A DNA stretch of 64,000 nucleotides from Caldithrix abyssi DSM 13497 (GTDB lineage Bacteria; Calditrichota; Calditrichia; Calditrichales; Calditrichaceae). The position numbers and the translations under genes were made by a program. Positions 1 through 9,196 of the stretch are shown one piece after another. The DNA lies in the NCBI RefSeq assembly GCF_001886815.1, contig NZ_CP018099.1, forward strand, positions 3,718,501-3,782,500, in the 5' to 3' direction. Numbering within the stretch: position 1 is the stretch's first letter; each line of letters starts with the position of its first letter. Below the pieces are notes generated by a model. That model was not told where the DNA came from. It saw only the letters and a program-made list of their open reading frames with translations, and ran no database searches.

Positions 1-2316
1 CTTCTCAGCTTTTCCCTCACCGCTCAGGCGCAGGACTATTATGTTATAGCGTCCCAACCGGATGCTGATAGTTCGGAATACTTTTATGAAGAAGGCGCCA
101 CGCTTTACATGACCGTTTATTCCCAGAATCTTGATTTCAATAACATGAAAAAGATGAAATGGGAAATCGAGAAAGATATGGATTATGGGCATGAAGATGG
201 TATGGAGGATGATTCTGGAATGGATTTCGAAGGCGTCTTCACCAACAATATGGATGGTTCTTTCAGCGCCTCTTTCGATCTTAGCCAACTGCCCATGGCT
301 GGTCTGTGGAAATGGAAAGCGGAGCTTGAAGACGAGCACGGCAATGAGGTTAAATTTAAAGCCGCTTTTAGCTACATCAACCCGAGCGATGATTCGGTAC
401 ATCAGTACCTGGAGTTGAAAGGTATCATTTCTGAAATTAACGGCGACACTCTATTTATTGGAGATTACGCTTTCGTTGTGGATTCAAACACTGTAATCAT
501 TGGCCACGAAGACAACATGCTCAATTTTTCAGACCTTATGGTCGGCGATTATGTAGAAGTTGAAAGCCGTGGACTGTATGACAATGTTTACCTTGCCATC
601 AAGATCGAACTGGAAGATAAAGATGATTATGAAGACGATGGCCATCATGAAATGGAATTCAAGGGAAAAATCGAATCTATTACAGACTCCTCTATCGTTG
701 TGAATGGCAACCAGTTTAAGATTACTGCTCAAACCATAATCCGTAACCGTCATGAAATGACCATTCAGATCGGTGATCTGGCTGTGGGCATGTTTGTTGA
801 AGTAAAAGCCAGGCTTATGAATCGAGAAATGATCGCCCTTAAAATTGAGATCGAAGATTATGATGATCACGCCTATAAGTTTGAAATTGAAGGTATGATC
901 GATTCTTTAAATACGAATTATTTGATCATCGGCGGACAAAAAGTTTACTTCGATTCGACCACGGTTGTTAAGCTCAGCCACCACGACATGGGCAGCGTAA
1001 GCGATTTACAGGTAGGTCAATATGTAGAAGTTAAAGTCATATTAACGGCTGACGGCGCCTTATGGGCCATTAAAATTGAAATTGAAGATTCTGACAATTA
1101 CAGTCAGGAAATCAAGTTTAAAGGCGTAATTGATTCGGTTGGCGTTAACTTTTTGATTGTCTCCGACAGACTGGTTTACGTGGACGACAGCACAGAAATT
1201 TACTGGGCACACAATGTAAGCATGAGCTTTAGCGAACTGCAAAAAGGACTGGTTGTTAAAGTTGAAGGCATTCTGCAAAATGACGGCAGCATTCTGGCTC
1301 AAGAAATCAAAGTAAAAGAACTGTGGAATAATTACATAGAAGTTGAAGGCGTGGTAGAATCTATCGACGCTGATGGCTTTACCGTCCAGGGCGTTTACTT
1401 TTACGTGGATTCGACCACCCTGTTTTTCACCAGCCACTATCAGATTTTAACTTTCAACGACCTCAAAACAGGCGATTGGGTGGAAGTTAAAGCGCTTCCG
1501 ATGGCCGACGGTTCATTGGTGGCTCTTAAAGTTCACGTGGAAGATGGCGATAAAACGCACCTCAGCGTTACCGGTGAAATTCAATCCATCACCATGGATT
1601 CGATTCGTGTGAATAATCTGAACTTTGCCATTGACTCCAGCACCATCGTCTATGATTTGCAGGATGCTCAGGTTGATATCTCTGCGCTGAAGGTCGGTCA
1701 GATCGTTGAAGTAAAAGCATTGATTTTGCAAGACGGAACTTTCCAGGCCGTAAAGATCGAAATTGAATACGATCCCGACATGGTTTCTGTAACCAGTTCT
1801 CTGGGTGGAAAGACCGAATCCAGCATCATTATTCTTAACACGGAATACACTATTACCTCTAACACCGTCATTCTGGACAGCAGCTTTAATGTAATCGATT
1901 ACACCTCGCTGCAGCCAGGTGATGAGGTAACGGTTTGGGCCGTTTCCAGCTCGGGCGGCAATGAAGCGCTGCAAATTCAAACGCTTTCTACTTCAAGCGT
2001 TACAGCCATCGAAAATCAATCTCAGGTTATTCGTGGTTTCGAATTGAAACAGAACTATCCGAACCCGTTCAACCCCACCACCACCATTGAGTTCTCTTTG
2101 AATCAAAGCGGTTTCGAAAAAGTTAGTCTGACCGTTTACAACATCCTTGGCAAAAAGGTTAAAACTCTGTACAATGGTGTGCTGGATCGCGGCACCTACC
2201 GTTTCGAATGGAACGGAACCAACGAAGCCAACCAGCCTGTTGCCTCTGGCCTGTATTTCTACAGACTGCAGGTTAAAAACCAGGCTTCCGTAAAACAAAT
2301 GATTTTAATCAAATAA
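1..2316 (+). CDS. Secreted DUF5666-repeat protein with C-terminal T9SS-type sorting domain (5' partial)
   Basis: The reading frame is open from the first base, so the gene starts before the window. The first visible residues end a signal peptide (hydrophobic stretch, then ...TAQAQD). Seven consecutive repeats of about 75-81 residues begin near nt 418, 661, 889, 1120, 1345, 1570 and 1795. Each runs 'KGxIxSI....I.V', 'D..T.I', 'L..GxxVEVKA', 'A.KIEIED', which matches the small beta-barrel DUF5666 family. The region is rich in Asp, Glu and His (GHEDGMEDD), so metal binding is possible but not shown. The last ~90 residues carry NYPNPFNPTTTIEFSL and end in KQMILIK, a type A sorting domain that in Bacteroidota and relatives directs export by the type IX system. 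A surface or secreted location is therefore inferred; the biochemical role is unknown. A strong terminator follows. Confidence 0.85.
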   Translation, partial: LLSFSLTAQAQDYYVIASQPDADSSEYFYEEGATLYMTVYSQNLDFNNMKKMKWEIEKDMDYGHEDGMEDDSGMDFEGVFTNNMDGSFSASFDLSQLPMAGLWKWKAELEDEHGNEVKFKAAFSYINPSDDSVHQYLELKGIISEINGDTLFIGDYAFVVDSNTVIIGHEDNMLNFSDLMVGDYVEVESRGLYDNVYLAIKIELEDKDDYEDDGHHEMEFKGKIESITDSSIVVNGNQFKITAQTIIRNRHEMTIQIGDLAVGMFVEVKARLMNREMIALKIEIEDYDDHAYKFEIEGMIDSLNTNYLIIGGQKVYFDSTTVVKLSHHDMGSVSDLQVGQYVEVKVILTADGALWAIKIEIEDSDNYSQEIKFKGVIDSVGVNFLIVSDRLVYVDDSTEIYWAHNVSMSFSELQKGLVVKVEGILQNDGSILAQEIKVKELWNNYIEVEGVVESIDADGFTVQGVYFYVDSTTLFFTSHYQILTFNDLKTGDWVEVKALPMADGSLVALKVHVEDGDKTHLSVTGEIQSITMDSIRVNNLNFAIDSSTIVYDLQDAQVDISALKVGQIVEVKALILQDGTFQAVKIEIEYDPDMVSVTSSLGGKTESSIIILNTEYTITSNTVILDSSFNVIDYTSLQPGDEVTVWAVSSSGGNEALQIQTLSTSSVTAIENQSQVIRGFELKQNYPNPFNPTTTIEFSLNQSGFEKVSLTVYNILGKKVKTLYNGVLDRGTYRFEWNGTNEANQPVASGLYFYRLQVKNQASVKQMILIK

Positions 2317-2346
2317 AACTAAAATTTGGCACGCATGATAGCGCCC

Positions 2347-2390
2347 ATAACCTTACTCACCGCTGATGGTGAGTAAGGTTATTTTTAAAT
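2347..2390 (+). terminator. Rho-independent terminator after the DUF5666-repeat gene
   Basis: A perfect 15-bp stem (2347-2361 pairing with 2368-2382) with a 6-nt loop is followed by TTTTT. It lies 31 nt after the stop codon of the upstream gene. An ATG at 2366 falls inside this hairpin, which argues against using it as the start of the next gene. Confidence 0.85.
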
Positions 2391-2407
2391 ACGAAAGAGG
2401 AGTTGAT

Positions 2408-3097
2408 ATGCGGATAGAAGAGTTACATTTAATCGATAACAGTATGCCCTCTCTGCTGGAACTTGCGAATTATCTGCATCAAAAAAAGGATGCCTTTGAA
2501 CTGCTCACGAAATTCATGCAGCAACTTGAGATGTCTATTAACAAAACATCGTTTACACACAGCGCCCGCGTGGCCCTGCTGGCTGAAACATTGGGCACCG
2601 CTGTTAATCTTTCTGCCAATGAATTATATTTATTAAAAAGGTCTGCCTATTTACATGATATAGGGAAAATATTTTTACCCGTGAAATTATTTCAAAAAAA
2701 AGAAGAATTGAATGCCAAAGAATGGAAGATGATTCGTCTGCATCCGGAATTAGGCGCCTCTCTCATCAGACAAATTCCTCACCTAAAACCCTTGCTGGCA
2801 GGAATCTTATTTCATCATGAACGGTATAATGGAAGCGGCTATCCCTTTGGCTTAAGTGAACAACAAATCCCTTTAATAAGTCGCATCATCGGCCTGGTAG
2901 ATTGTTTTGAAGCATTGATCGCTCCAAGACCTTACCACACTCCCTTAACTTTGCAACAGGCATTAAGTACAATGGAAAAACAAAAAAATCAGGGGCTGTG
3001 GGATCCGTATTTATTTGAAGTGTTTGTAGAGATAACCACCGATTCAGATTATTTTGTGGATAAACGTCCCGTTGATATTAACCTGGTCAAAAATTAA
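2408..3097 (+). CDS. HD-GYP-type phosphohydrolase domain protein
   Basis: A 229-residue protein that is almost entirely one HD-GYP domain. The metal-binding HD is at residues 83-84 (YLHDIGK), a second His is in RLHPELG, and HHERYNGSGYP at 136-146 contains the HHExxxGxGYP signature. A VDCFEAL...RPYH segment follows, as is usual in the family. HD-GYP proteins hydrolyse cyclic-di-GMP or other cyclic dinucleotides; the substrate here cannot be read from the sequence. No receiver or GAF domain is attached. I chose the ATG at 2408 because AAAGAGGAG lies just upstream; an in-frame ATG at 2366 is inside the preceding terminator. The 3' end overlaps the converging DUF5683 gene by 11 nt. Confidence 0.85.
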   Translation: MRIEELHLIDNSMPSLLELANYLHQKKDAFELLTKFMQQLEMSINKTSFTHSARVALLAETLGTAVNLSANELYLLKRSAYLHDIGKIFLPVKLFQKKEELNAKEWKMIRLHPELGASLIRQIPHLKPLLAGILFHHERYNGSGYPFGLSEQQIPLISRIIGLVDCFEALIAPRPYHTPLTLQQALSTMEKQKNQGLWDPYLFEVFVEITTDSDYFVDKRPVDINLVKN

Positions 3098-3941
3098 TAG
3101 ACAGGGTAATGCTTTGCCTGTCGAATGTCGTTATTGAAACGCGAACACTTTGTCTTTCATAATTACTCCACATTGCATCAAAAACAGAAGAAAGCCACAC
3201 ACCAGCCGTTACAATAACTCCGGCCTTTCTTAATTTGTACCATCTGTTATAATCATCATAGGCCGCATCCAATTTCGTAATATCATCAACAGCCCTGTAC
3301 TTTTGGTGATAATGGTTTTCAAGAATGGCGGCGCTGGCAGTGGCCGCCGATGCCACAAGGAAGCTCGAAAAAAACAGCGCGGCTCTCTTTTTTTGCCCTT
3401 TGTAGTACTGCCCCCAGCCAGGGAGAAACACAGAACGAAGGCTGGCCGCGGGCCTTTTGTCAGAGATAAAAACATAGCGAATGGCCGCCGGTTTTTCTTT
3501 AAACCTCCCCTGCTTAAACTCCTTTTTCAACGCATTGTAATAGGCAATAATTTTAGGCGAAGTGGTAATCGGATCAAATTCGTAACCGGGATCTAACTCA
3601 AGAATGGTTAAAAACTGAACTCTGGCCGAATCCAGTTTCCTTAAATTAAAATACGCAAAGCCCAGATATTTGTGAATTTCAATCAATTCGTCGGGCGTAA
3701 ATGAGCTTGCATCCTTAAGTAATTGCTGGCCATAGGAAATGGTTTTTTCAAATTCAAGGGATTCGTAATACGCTTTTAACGGCGCTAATGGTTGTGAGTG
3801 GGCAGTAGTGGTGGCAATAAAAAAAAACATCCACAGTAGTAAGATTTTACCGGGCGTAAATAATTTTAAAAACGGCCTGATTGTACGGCGATCGAACCAC
3901 CAACCAGTAGATCCCTGAAGAAACGAGCTGTCCTTTTTCAT
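3087..3941 (-). CDS. DUF5683-domain membrane protein with TPR-like N-terminus
   Basis: After a hydrophobic N-terminal segment (KILLLWMFFFIATTTAHSQ) comes a helical region with a TPR-like pattern (ELIEIHKYLGFAYFNLRKLDSARVQF). A C-terminal part then contains LPGWGQYYKGQKKRAALFF and two hydrophobic stretches, the hallmark of DUF5683, a Bacteroidota/Calditrichota envelope family of unknown function. The start is uncertain. The ATG at 3941 overlaps the upstream Kelch gene by about 95 nt and has a weak ribosome site. The ATG at 3830 lies just past the Kelch stop but leaves a very short signal sequence. Cotranscription with the Kelch gene is likely from the overlap or close spacing. Confidence 0.7.
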   Translation of the reverse strand: MKKDSSFLQGSTGWWFDRRTIRPFLKLFTPGKILLLWMFFFIATTTAHSQPLAPLKAYYESLEFEKTISYGQQLLKDASSFTPDELIEIHKYLGFAYFNLRKLDSARVQFLTILELDPGYEFDPITTSPKIIAYYNALKKEFKQGRFKEKPAAIRYVFISDKRPAASLRSVFLPGWGQYYKGQKKRAALFFSSFLVASAATASAAILENHYHQKYRAVDDITKLDAAYDDYNRWYKLRKAGVIVTAGVWLSSVFDAMWSNYERQSVRVSITTFDRQSITLSINF

Positions 3942-5103
3942 TTTGAGCCTGCCAGATAAAATGTTTACTGCCTCCCGTTGCCATACCATTGAACAACGAC
4001 TTAATGTGTTGCCCTTTCAGATTATAAATATCTATCCGATACGAAGCAAGTCGGGGAAGCGTAACATCAATGGAAATTTGCCCGTTAAATGGATTGGGGT
4101 ATCCGTTTATTAAGATTTCCGAGCGAGGCAACCTAAAGCCGGGAGCAGGCTCCTCGATGGCCGTGGCCGTTTCTACAAAGATATCAACAGTGGAAATAGG
4201 CTTACCTGTAGTAGGGTCATATCCTCCGATTACAAAAATCGTGTCATTAAGACAAACGCCGGTAAGACCGCTGCGCGGCGCGGGTAACGAAGGTCCTGTG
4301 GACAGTGACTGGGTGCGCACATCAAATATTTCGACTAAGTCGGTTTTGCCGGAGGCGGTTTCCCCTCCTATTAAAAATATACTGTCGCCCTTTACAACCG
4401 TCGCACCATAGGCCCGGGCCTGAGACAAAGCAGGAAGGTCTTCCCATCCGCTGTGCGGCGGCGATGCCTTCCACCTGTAGCTGTTTTCGTTCATTCCGAA
4501 ATAGTAGCCGCCAAACATGTAAAAAATATCGTCCAGGCTGGCGCCAAAATGCGCAACGCGCGGAAAGGGACATTTTTCTCTCTCTTCGATCCATTCATCG
4601 TTTGCTTCGTCGTACCACTCAATTTTCTTTGTTATTTCGTATTCATTTTCCTGACCGCCAATGATATAAATATGGTTATTGATAATTACCGCCACATGGC
4701 CTTCTCGCTCATCGTGAATATCTTGCACATCTTGCCACTCATTTTGCACAGGGTCATAGACCTCTACATAGTCCAGCACTTCGCTTGATCCGCGCCCGCC
4801 TATGAGATAAATCTTCCCTTGAAAGACTACAGCCGATGCGTTGTAGCGCTCTTCCTCAAAAGGCGGCAACGCGTCTTCAATCCAGGCATTTTGTGCTGGA
4901 TCATAGCAATCAACCGTATTTAACACCCTGTTATCCAAAGACTTACCGCCCAGAACATAAATTTTGCCATCCAGCACTACGCTGGCCGCTCCTGCACGAG
5001 GCGTGTTTATCGGAACAAATGATTTCCACTCGCCTCCCCATACGATGAGCGGAAAAATTACCTGAAGCATAAAAATAATGGTCAGATATTGTATTCTTTT
5101 CAT
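3847..5103 (-). CDS. Secreted Kelch-repeat protein with T9SS-type sorting domain
   Basis: A 418-residue protein with an N-terminal signal peptide (MKRIQYLTIIFMLQVIFPLIVWG). Six Kelch motifs follow, each with GG...V..YDP (GGKSLDNRVLNTVDCYDP, GGRGSSEVLDYVEVYDP and so on), consistent with a six-bladed beta-propeller. The last ~85 residues (GYPNPFNGQISIDVTL to the end) are a sorting domain like those in the proteins at 1-2316 and 47465-48952. Kelch propellers usually bind protein or sugar partners; no catalytic residues are evident. It is followed at once by the DUF5683 gene on the same strand. Confidence 0.85.
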   Translation of the reverse strand: MKRIQYLTIIFMLQVIFPLIVWGGEWKSFVPINTPRAGAASVVLDGKIYVLGGKSLDNRVLNTVDCYDPAQNAWIEDALPPFEEERYNASAVVFQGKIYLIGGRGSSEVLDYVEVYDPVQNEWQDVQDIHDEREGHVAVIINNHIYIIGGQENEYEITKKIEWYDEANDEWIEEREKCPFPRVAHFGASLDDIFYMFGGYYFGMNENSYRWKASPPHSGWEDLPALSQARAYGATVVKGDSIFLIGGETASGKTDLVEIFDVRTQSLSTGPSLPAPRSGLTGVCLNDTIFVIGGYDPTTGKPISTVDIFVETATAIEEPAPGFRLPRSEILINGYPNPFNGQISIDVTLPRLASYRIDIYNLKGQHIKSLFNGMATGGSKHFIWQAQNEKGQLVSSGIYWLVVRSPYNQAVFKIIYAR

Positions 5104-5157
5104 TAAAGTTTTTCCCTTTGTTTGATACCTGCTGTAATCCCCTGCAAAAATAGTGCC

Positions 5158-6759
5158 TTATTTTTTTAATTGAATCCTTTTTTCTATTTTTTCCCCCGAT
5201 TTTACAGTAATGGTATCAGTGTAAATCTTAAAATTCGGGTTTTTTATGGTCAAGCGGTATCTGCCAGCAGGAATCCTGATCTGCAATGGCGTTATGCCTT
5301 TAAGAGAGTCGTCAATAAAAACCTTACCCCAGGGAAAAGCGCTTATCTGTAAAATGCCCACTTTGGGTTTTAAACGAAAAATCAACGTGTCCTCCTGCCC
5401 GGGACTAATCCTGATTTTTTGAACCAGGCTCTGGTAATTTGGATTTTTCAGCGCCAACGTGTATTCTCCGGTCTCCAGCTCTATAGGTTTGTTCAAAGGC
5501 GTTGTATCCACCAGACGATCGTCAATGAACACCTGAGCCCACGGCGTACAAAATATCATCAGCCTGCCGGTTGTCGCTTCAGGAAGTTCTTTCACCGCTT
5601 GCGGTTCTTTTTTCGCAGGCGGCTGGACAACACGCCTTTCTGGCAGATGGTTTTTAATGGAGTCGGCAGCCGCAGCCGCCCGCCATTCTTCTTTCACCTT
5701 TTTAGAGTCGGGCACGAAAGGCGATTGCGCACTGTCCGCCACAATAACGGCATTGGACTGTGACGGCGTCCTGTTTTCAGATGTCCGAAAGTAATTAAGA
5801 AAAAAAAGTAAAAGCGCGCTTAAAAACACGGCGCCAAGGATCAGCGGAATGGTTTTTTTTATCGATTTTTGCAAAACTGGTTTTTTTTCCGCGCTCCCGC
5901 TTTTTTTAAAGGACTCAGGATTCTTAAGAAAACTTAAAAACTGTTCCTGATCGATCACCTCTCTTTTAAGCTGCGCATGGTTCAGCATGGTTTGCAGTGA
6001 AGATAAGCGCCGCTCCGCTTTTTTTTCCAGCATGGAATTGACCAGTTGATCGAACCAGAGAGGGCAGTCCTGACGCAAATTCTTTAATGGTTCCGGTTTT
6101 TTAGTCAGCACATTGTTCAATGTATCCACAATGTTCTGCCCCAGAAAGGGATTATGCGCCGTAGCTGTCTCGTAAATCGTAACGCCCAGACTAAAAATGT
6201 CGCTTTTGGGATCGAGTTTTTTACCGGTGGATTGCTCGGGCGACATGTAAGCCGGAGTGCCGACGGCAGCATGCTGAAGGGTTAGGTTGGGAAGGTCGGC
6301 GCTGGTCGCCAGTCCAAAATCGGTTATTTTTACCGAACCGTCGTCTCCAATCATGATATTGGCCGGCTTAATATCGCGATGTAAAACCCCATTTTGATGG
6401 GCAAAGTGCAGGCCTTTGGCCACCTCATATAAAATAAAGTAAATAACCGGAAGCGGTAAAGGGTGTAATTTTTTGATAACTTCGTTTAAGGGACGGCCTT
6501 TAACAAATTCAAAGATCAAATAAAACGAGCCCTCAGCGTCGCCAAAGTCGTAGATATTTACAATATTGGGATGATTAAGCCGGGCGCAAATTCTGGCTTC
6601 GCGCTTAAAACGTTCCAGCAAATCGGGATGATCGTGAATGTTTTCGTTCAGCACCTTCAAAAACACAGGACGATCCAGGACCGTCTGACGTCCCAGATAA
6701 ACCGTTGCAATGGGCCCCCGGCTGATTTCCCGGATAATTTCGTACCCTTCAAGCTTCAT
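5158..6759 (-). CDS. Hanks-type Ser/Thr protein kinase with one TM helix and two PEGA domains
   Basis: The N-terminal ~270 residues are a eukaryote-like kinase with the ATP-anchoring Lys in FLKVL, catalytic loop HRDIKPANIM, DFGLA, and GTPAYMSPEQ. The glycine-rich loop is degenerate (ISRGPIATVYLG). A TM helix near residues 300-320 (IPLILGAVFLSALLLFFL) precedes a linker and two PEGA repeats at the C-terminus (VFIDDRLVDTTPL and VFIDDSLKGITPL), which would lie outside the membrane. The start codon overlaps the end of the upstream sigma-54 activator gene by 11 nt, so the two are probably translationally coupled and may act in one signalling route. The phosphorylation substrate is unknown. Confidence 0.9.
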   Translation of the reverse strand: MKLEGYEIIREISRGPIATVYLGRQTVLDRPVFLKVLNENIHDHPDLLERFKREARICARLNHPNIVNIYDFGDAEGSFYLIFEFVKGRPLNEVIKKLHPLPLPVIYFILYEVAKGLHFAHQNGVLHRDIKPANIMIGDDGSVKITDFGLATSADLPNLTLQHAAVGTPAYMSPEQSTGKKLDPKSDIFSLGVTIYETATAHNPFLGQNIVDTLNNVLTKKPEPLKNLRQDCPLWFDQLVNSMLEKKAERRLSSLQTMLNHAQLKREVIDQEQFLSFLKNPESFKKSGSAEKKPVLQKSIKKTIPLILGAVFLSALLLFFLNYFRTSENRTPSQSNAVIVADSAQSPFVPDSKKVKEEWRAAAAADSIKNHLPERRVVQPPAKKEPQAVKELPEATTGRLMIFCTPWAQVFIDDRLVDTTPLNKPIELETGEYTLALKNPNYQSLVQKIRISPGQEDTLIFRLKPKVGILQISAFPWGKVFIDDSLKGITPLQIRIPAGRYRLTIKNPNFKIYTDTITVKSGEKIEKRIQLKK

Positions 6760-8221
6760 CGAGCATGCCCCACTCTTTCATGTGGTAATAAAGCCAGCGA
6801 CGAGAGACGCCCAAAATCTGCGCCGCTTTTGTCCGATTGCCCTCGGCAAGTTTTAAGGTTTCTACCACGGCGTAGTGCGTAATCTCTTTCAGTGTTTTGC
6901 CAATCGGAATGGGCGTTGACTGCTGACGCAGGTTAAAATGTTCCGCTTTAATCTCCGAATCTCTGCACAGAATAACCGCCCGTTCAATGGCGTTTTCCAG
7001 CTCGCGAACATTTCCCGGCCAGGGGTACTCTTGCAGCAGGCGCAAAGCGTCGGCGCTAAAACCTTTAATCTCCTTTTTGTTCTTTTCGGCATATTTCTTC
7101 AAAAAATGGTTGGCCAGTAAAGGAATATCCGATTTGCGCTCACGCAGCGGCGGCATTTTAATGTTAATAACATTCAGACGGTAATAAAGGTCTTCACGAA
7201 AATTGCCATTTTGCACCTCTTCCCACAGGTCTTTGTTGGTTGCCGCTACAATGCGTACGTCAACCTTTCGGATTTGATTTTCTCCGACGCGTTTAAATTC
7301 GCCTTCCTGCAAAACGCGCAATAATTTGGTTTGAATGGGCAAAGGCACATCGCCAATTTCATCCAGAAACAGCGTGCCGCCGTTCGCTTCTTCAAATAAG
7401 CCGGGTTTATCGTCAACCGCGCCGGTAAAAGCGCCACGTTTGTGTCCGAACAGCTCACTTTCCAGAAGGTTTTCCGAAAGGCTGCCGCAAAAGATGGGAA
7501 TAAAAGCTTTGTTTCTTCTGGAAGAATGGGCGTGCAGGGCGCGGGCCACCAGCTCTTTTCCTGTTCCGCTCTCCCCTTCGATGAGCACAGAAGCAGAAGT
7601 ATCGGCCACGTCCCGAATCATCTCCAGAACAGTCAAAATAGGCTTGCTCTTTCCGATGATCTCCGGAAAGGCCCGCGAAAGAGAAACCTGCCGCTTCAGG
7701 CTCTTGTTTTCGTTCTGCAGTTTCTCCAGAATTTTGGCGTTGCTCAGCGCAATGGTCGCCTGGGTGGCAAAGGTCTTTAAAAAATCCAGACTCTCTTCGT
7801 CAAATTGATTAACCTCCGCCCGGCTGTCCATGTAAATGGCCGCAATAATCTTACCCTTATCGATCAATGGCGTACAGATAACCGATTTAATCTGCTGAAG
7901 GATAATGCTGTCTGCCCCGGAAAATCTTTGATCCGTCTGGGCATCGATGCTTAAAATGGGTTCTCCCCGTTCCAGAACGCGGTTGACGATGCTGGATGAA
8001 AAACCACGCATCGATTCAATCGTTTGACTGCTGATGTTGCGCGCGGTGACCACAGTAAAATCACCGTCATCGGAGTGTTTCATCAAAATAAAACCACGCT
8101 CGGCATTTAAAGCTTCCATGGCCAGGTCCATGATGCGATCCAGCAGATGCTGGCTTTCGTGAATGGAATTTATCTCTTCGCTGATTTTTAACAGGGTTTT
8201 GAACGAATCTTTTACGCCCAT
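6749..8221 (-). CDS. Sigma-54-dependent transcriptional activator with GAF sensor domain
   Basis: A 490-residue enhancer-binding protein. An N-terminal GAF domain covers about residues 1-165. A central AAA+ domain has Walker A GESGTGKE, the sigma-54 contact loop GAFTGA, Walker B LFLDEIGD and the R-finger region. A C-terminal Fis-type helix-turn-helix reads NRTKAAQILGVSRRWLYYHM. There is no receiver domain, so control probably comes through GAF ligand binding or phosphorylation by the kinase encoded immediately downstream (11-nt overlap). It lies 19 nt after the lipoprotein gene at 8240-9196. Targets were not identified; no clear -24/-12 promoter was recognised nearby. Confidence 0.92.
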   Translation of the reverse strand: MGVKDSFKTLLKISEEINSIHESQHLLDRIMDLAMEALNAERGFILMKHSDDGDFTVVTARNISSQTIESMRGFSSSIVNRVLERGEPILSIDAQTDQRFSGADSIILQQIKSVICTPLIDKGKIIAAIYMDSRAEVNQFDEESLDFLKTFATQATIALSNAKILEKLQNENKSLKRQVSLSRAFPEIIGKSKPILTVLEMIRDVADTSASVLIEGESGTGKELVARALHAHSSRRNKAFIPIFCGSLSENLLESELFGHKRGAFTGAVDDKPGLFEEANGGTLFLDEIGDVPLPIQTKLLRVLQEGEFKRVGENQIRKVDVRIVAATNKDLWEEVQNGNFREDLYYRLNVINIKMPPLRERKSDIPLLANHFLKKYAEKNKKEIKGFSADALRLLQEYPWPGNVRELENAIERAVILCRDSEIKAEHFNLRQQSTPIPIGKTLKEITHYAVVETLKLAEGNRTKAAQILGVSRRWLYYHMKEWGMLDEA

Positions 8222-8239
8222 AGAACTCTCTCTCCCATA

Positions 8240-9196
8240 TTATGGAATTTGAAATGCGCCTTCTTTGGAGCTGCTGGTGTTGCCGAATTCATCCACCAGA
8301 TAAATGCGCCACAAGTAGTCGCCGGGGGGCAGTGAATTTATCAGCTCCAGCTTAGTCTGATCGGATGGCAGACCATCCATCGTTTTTACAATGCTGATTA
8401 CCCCGTTGTTTATTTGAAAAATTTCAAGTTTATAATGAAAAGGAAAGGTTAAATAGACGGACTGCCATTGAAATCGTATGGTATCTCCGGAGATGGTATG
8501 CAAGCCCACTGGCGAAATCAACTGCACCGTTTGTTCAATAATCCTGGTTAAAAACACGGGGCCCGAACGTTTTCCAAAGCCGGCATCGTCTTCCACAACC
8601 ATTTCAAAAGCTTTGCCGATCAGCTGGTTAACATGCTGTACATTGAACTCTCCTGGCGTTTGCCAGGCATAAAATTCGCCGGCGTCCGCGCCCGGTAAAA
8701 GCGTATCGCGAACCCCCAGTTCGGGCACGTTGTAATAAGCCAGGCTCAGGTCGCCAATGCCGTCGGGATCGGTAGCCCTGATGTAAACCTGCACAAAATA
8801 GGCATCTTCAACCGGAAACCACCGGGCCTGATGATGGGTCGTAATCCTTATCTCTAAAAACTGCGGAAGCCGGTCGACTTTAAAAGTAAGACTCGTATTC
8901 CTTTTTAAAAACATTCTAACCGAATCTTTGCTGAAGTTCTGCCCCCCCACAATGACGGTGTAGCTATCCGGCTTCAAATGCGTAAACTCAAAGCGACCCT
9001 GCGCGTCAGAATAGGTTAACAGATTCAACTTTTTTAATTGCACGGGCACCATTTCCAGCGGAAGATGGGGAGCGTAAAAAGTGTGCACGCTACCTTCAAG
9101 CGTTAATCCATTTTGATTTTCCAGAGGATTGTCGCGCGGCGCATCCCCCAGACAACCAAACAGGAATAAAATTGCAATAAGAAAAAAACGTTTCAT
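8240..9196 (-). CDS. Lipoprotein with carboxypeptidase-regulatory-like beta-sandwich domain
   Basis: A 318-residue lipoprotein: the signal sequence MKRFFLIAILFLFGC has a lipobox Cys at residue 15. Residues ~30-110 (LEGSVHTFY...GRFEFTHLKPDSYTVIV) resemble the CarboxypepD_reg-like fold. The remainder looks like extracellular beta-domains (LISPVGLHTISGDTIRFQW, LPPGDYLWRIYLVDEFGNTSSS, fibronectin-III-like). It is the first gene of a likely three-gene unit with the sigma-54 activator and the PEGA kinase (19-nt gap). An envelope sensing or structural role is inferred only. Confidence 0.75.
   Translation of the reverse strand: MKRFFLIAILFLFGCLGDAPRDNPLENQNGLTLEGSVHTFYAPHLPLEMVPVQLKKLNLLTYSDAQGRFEFTHLKPDSYTVIVGGQNFSKDSVRMFLKRNTSLTFKVDRLPQFLEIRITTHHQARWFPVEDAYFVQVYIRATDPDGIGDLSLAYYNVPELGVRDTLLPGADAGEFYAWQTPGEFNVQHVNQLIGKAFEMVVEDDAGFGKRSGPVFLTRIIEQTVQLISPVGLHTISGDTIRFQWQSVYLTFPFHYKLEIFQINNGVISIVKTMDGLPSDQTKLELINSLPPGDYLWRIYLVDEFGNTSSSKEGAFQIP

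Noticed and set aside
1060-1980. Long antisense frames within the DUF5666-repeat gene
   Set aside because: Shadows of the repetitive coding strand; no independent coding evidence.
2366-2407. Upstream start for the HD-GYP gene
   Set aside because: The ATG lies inside a strong terminator stem; the ATG at 2408 has a good ribosome site.
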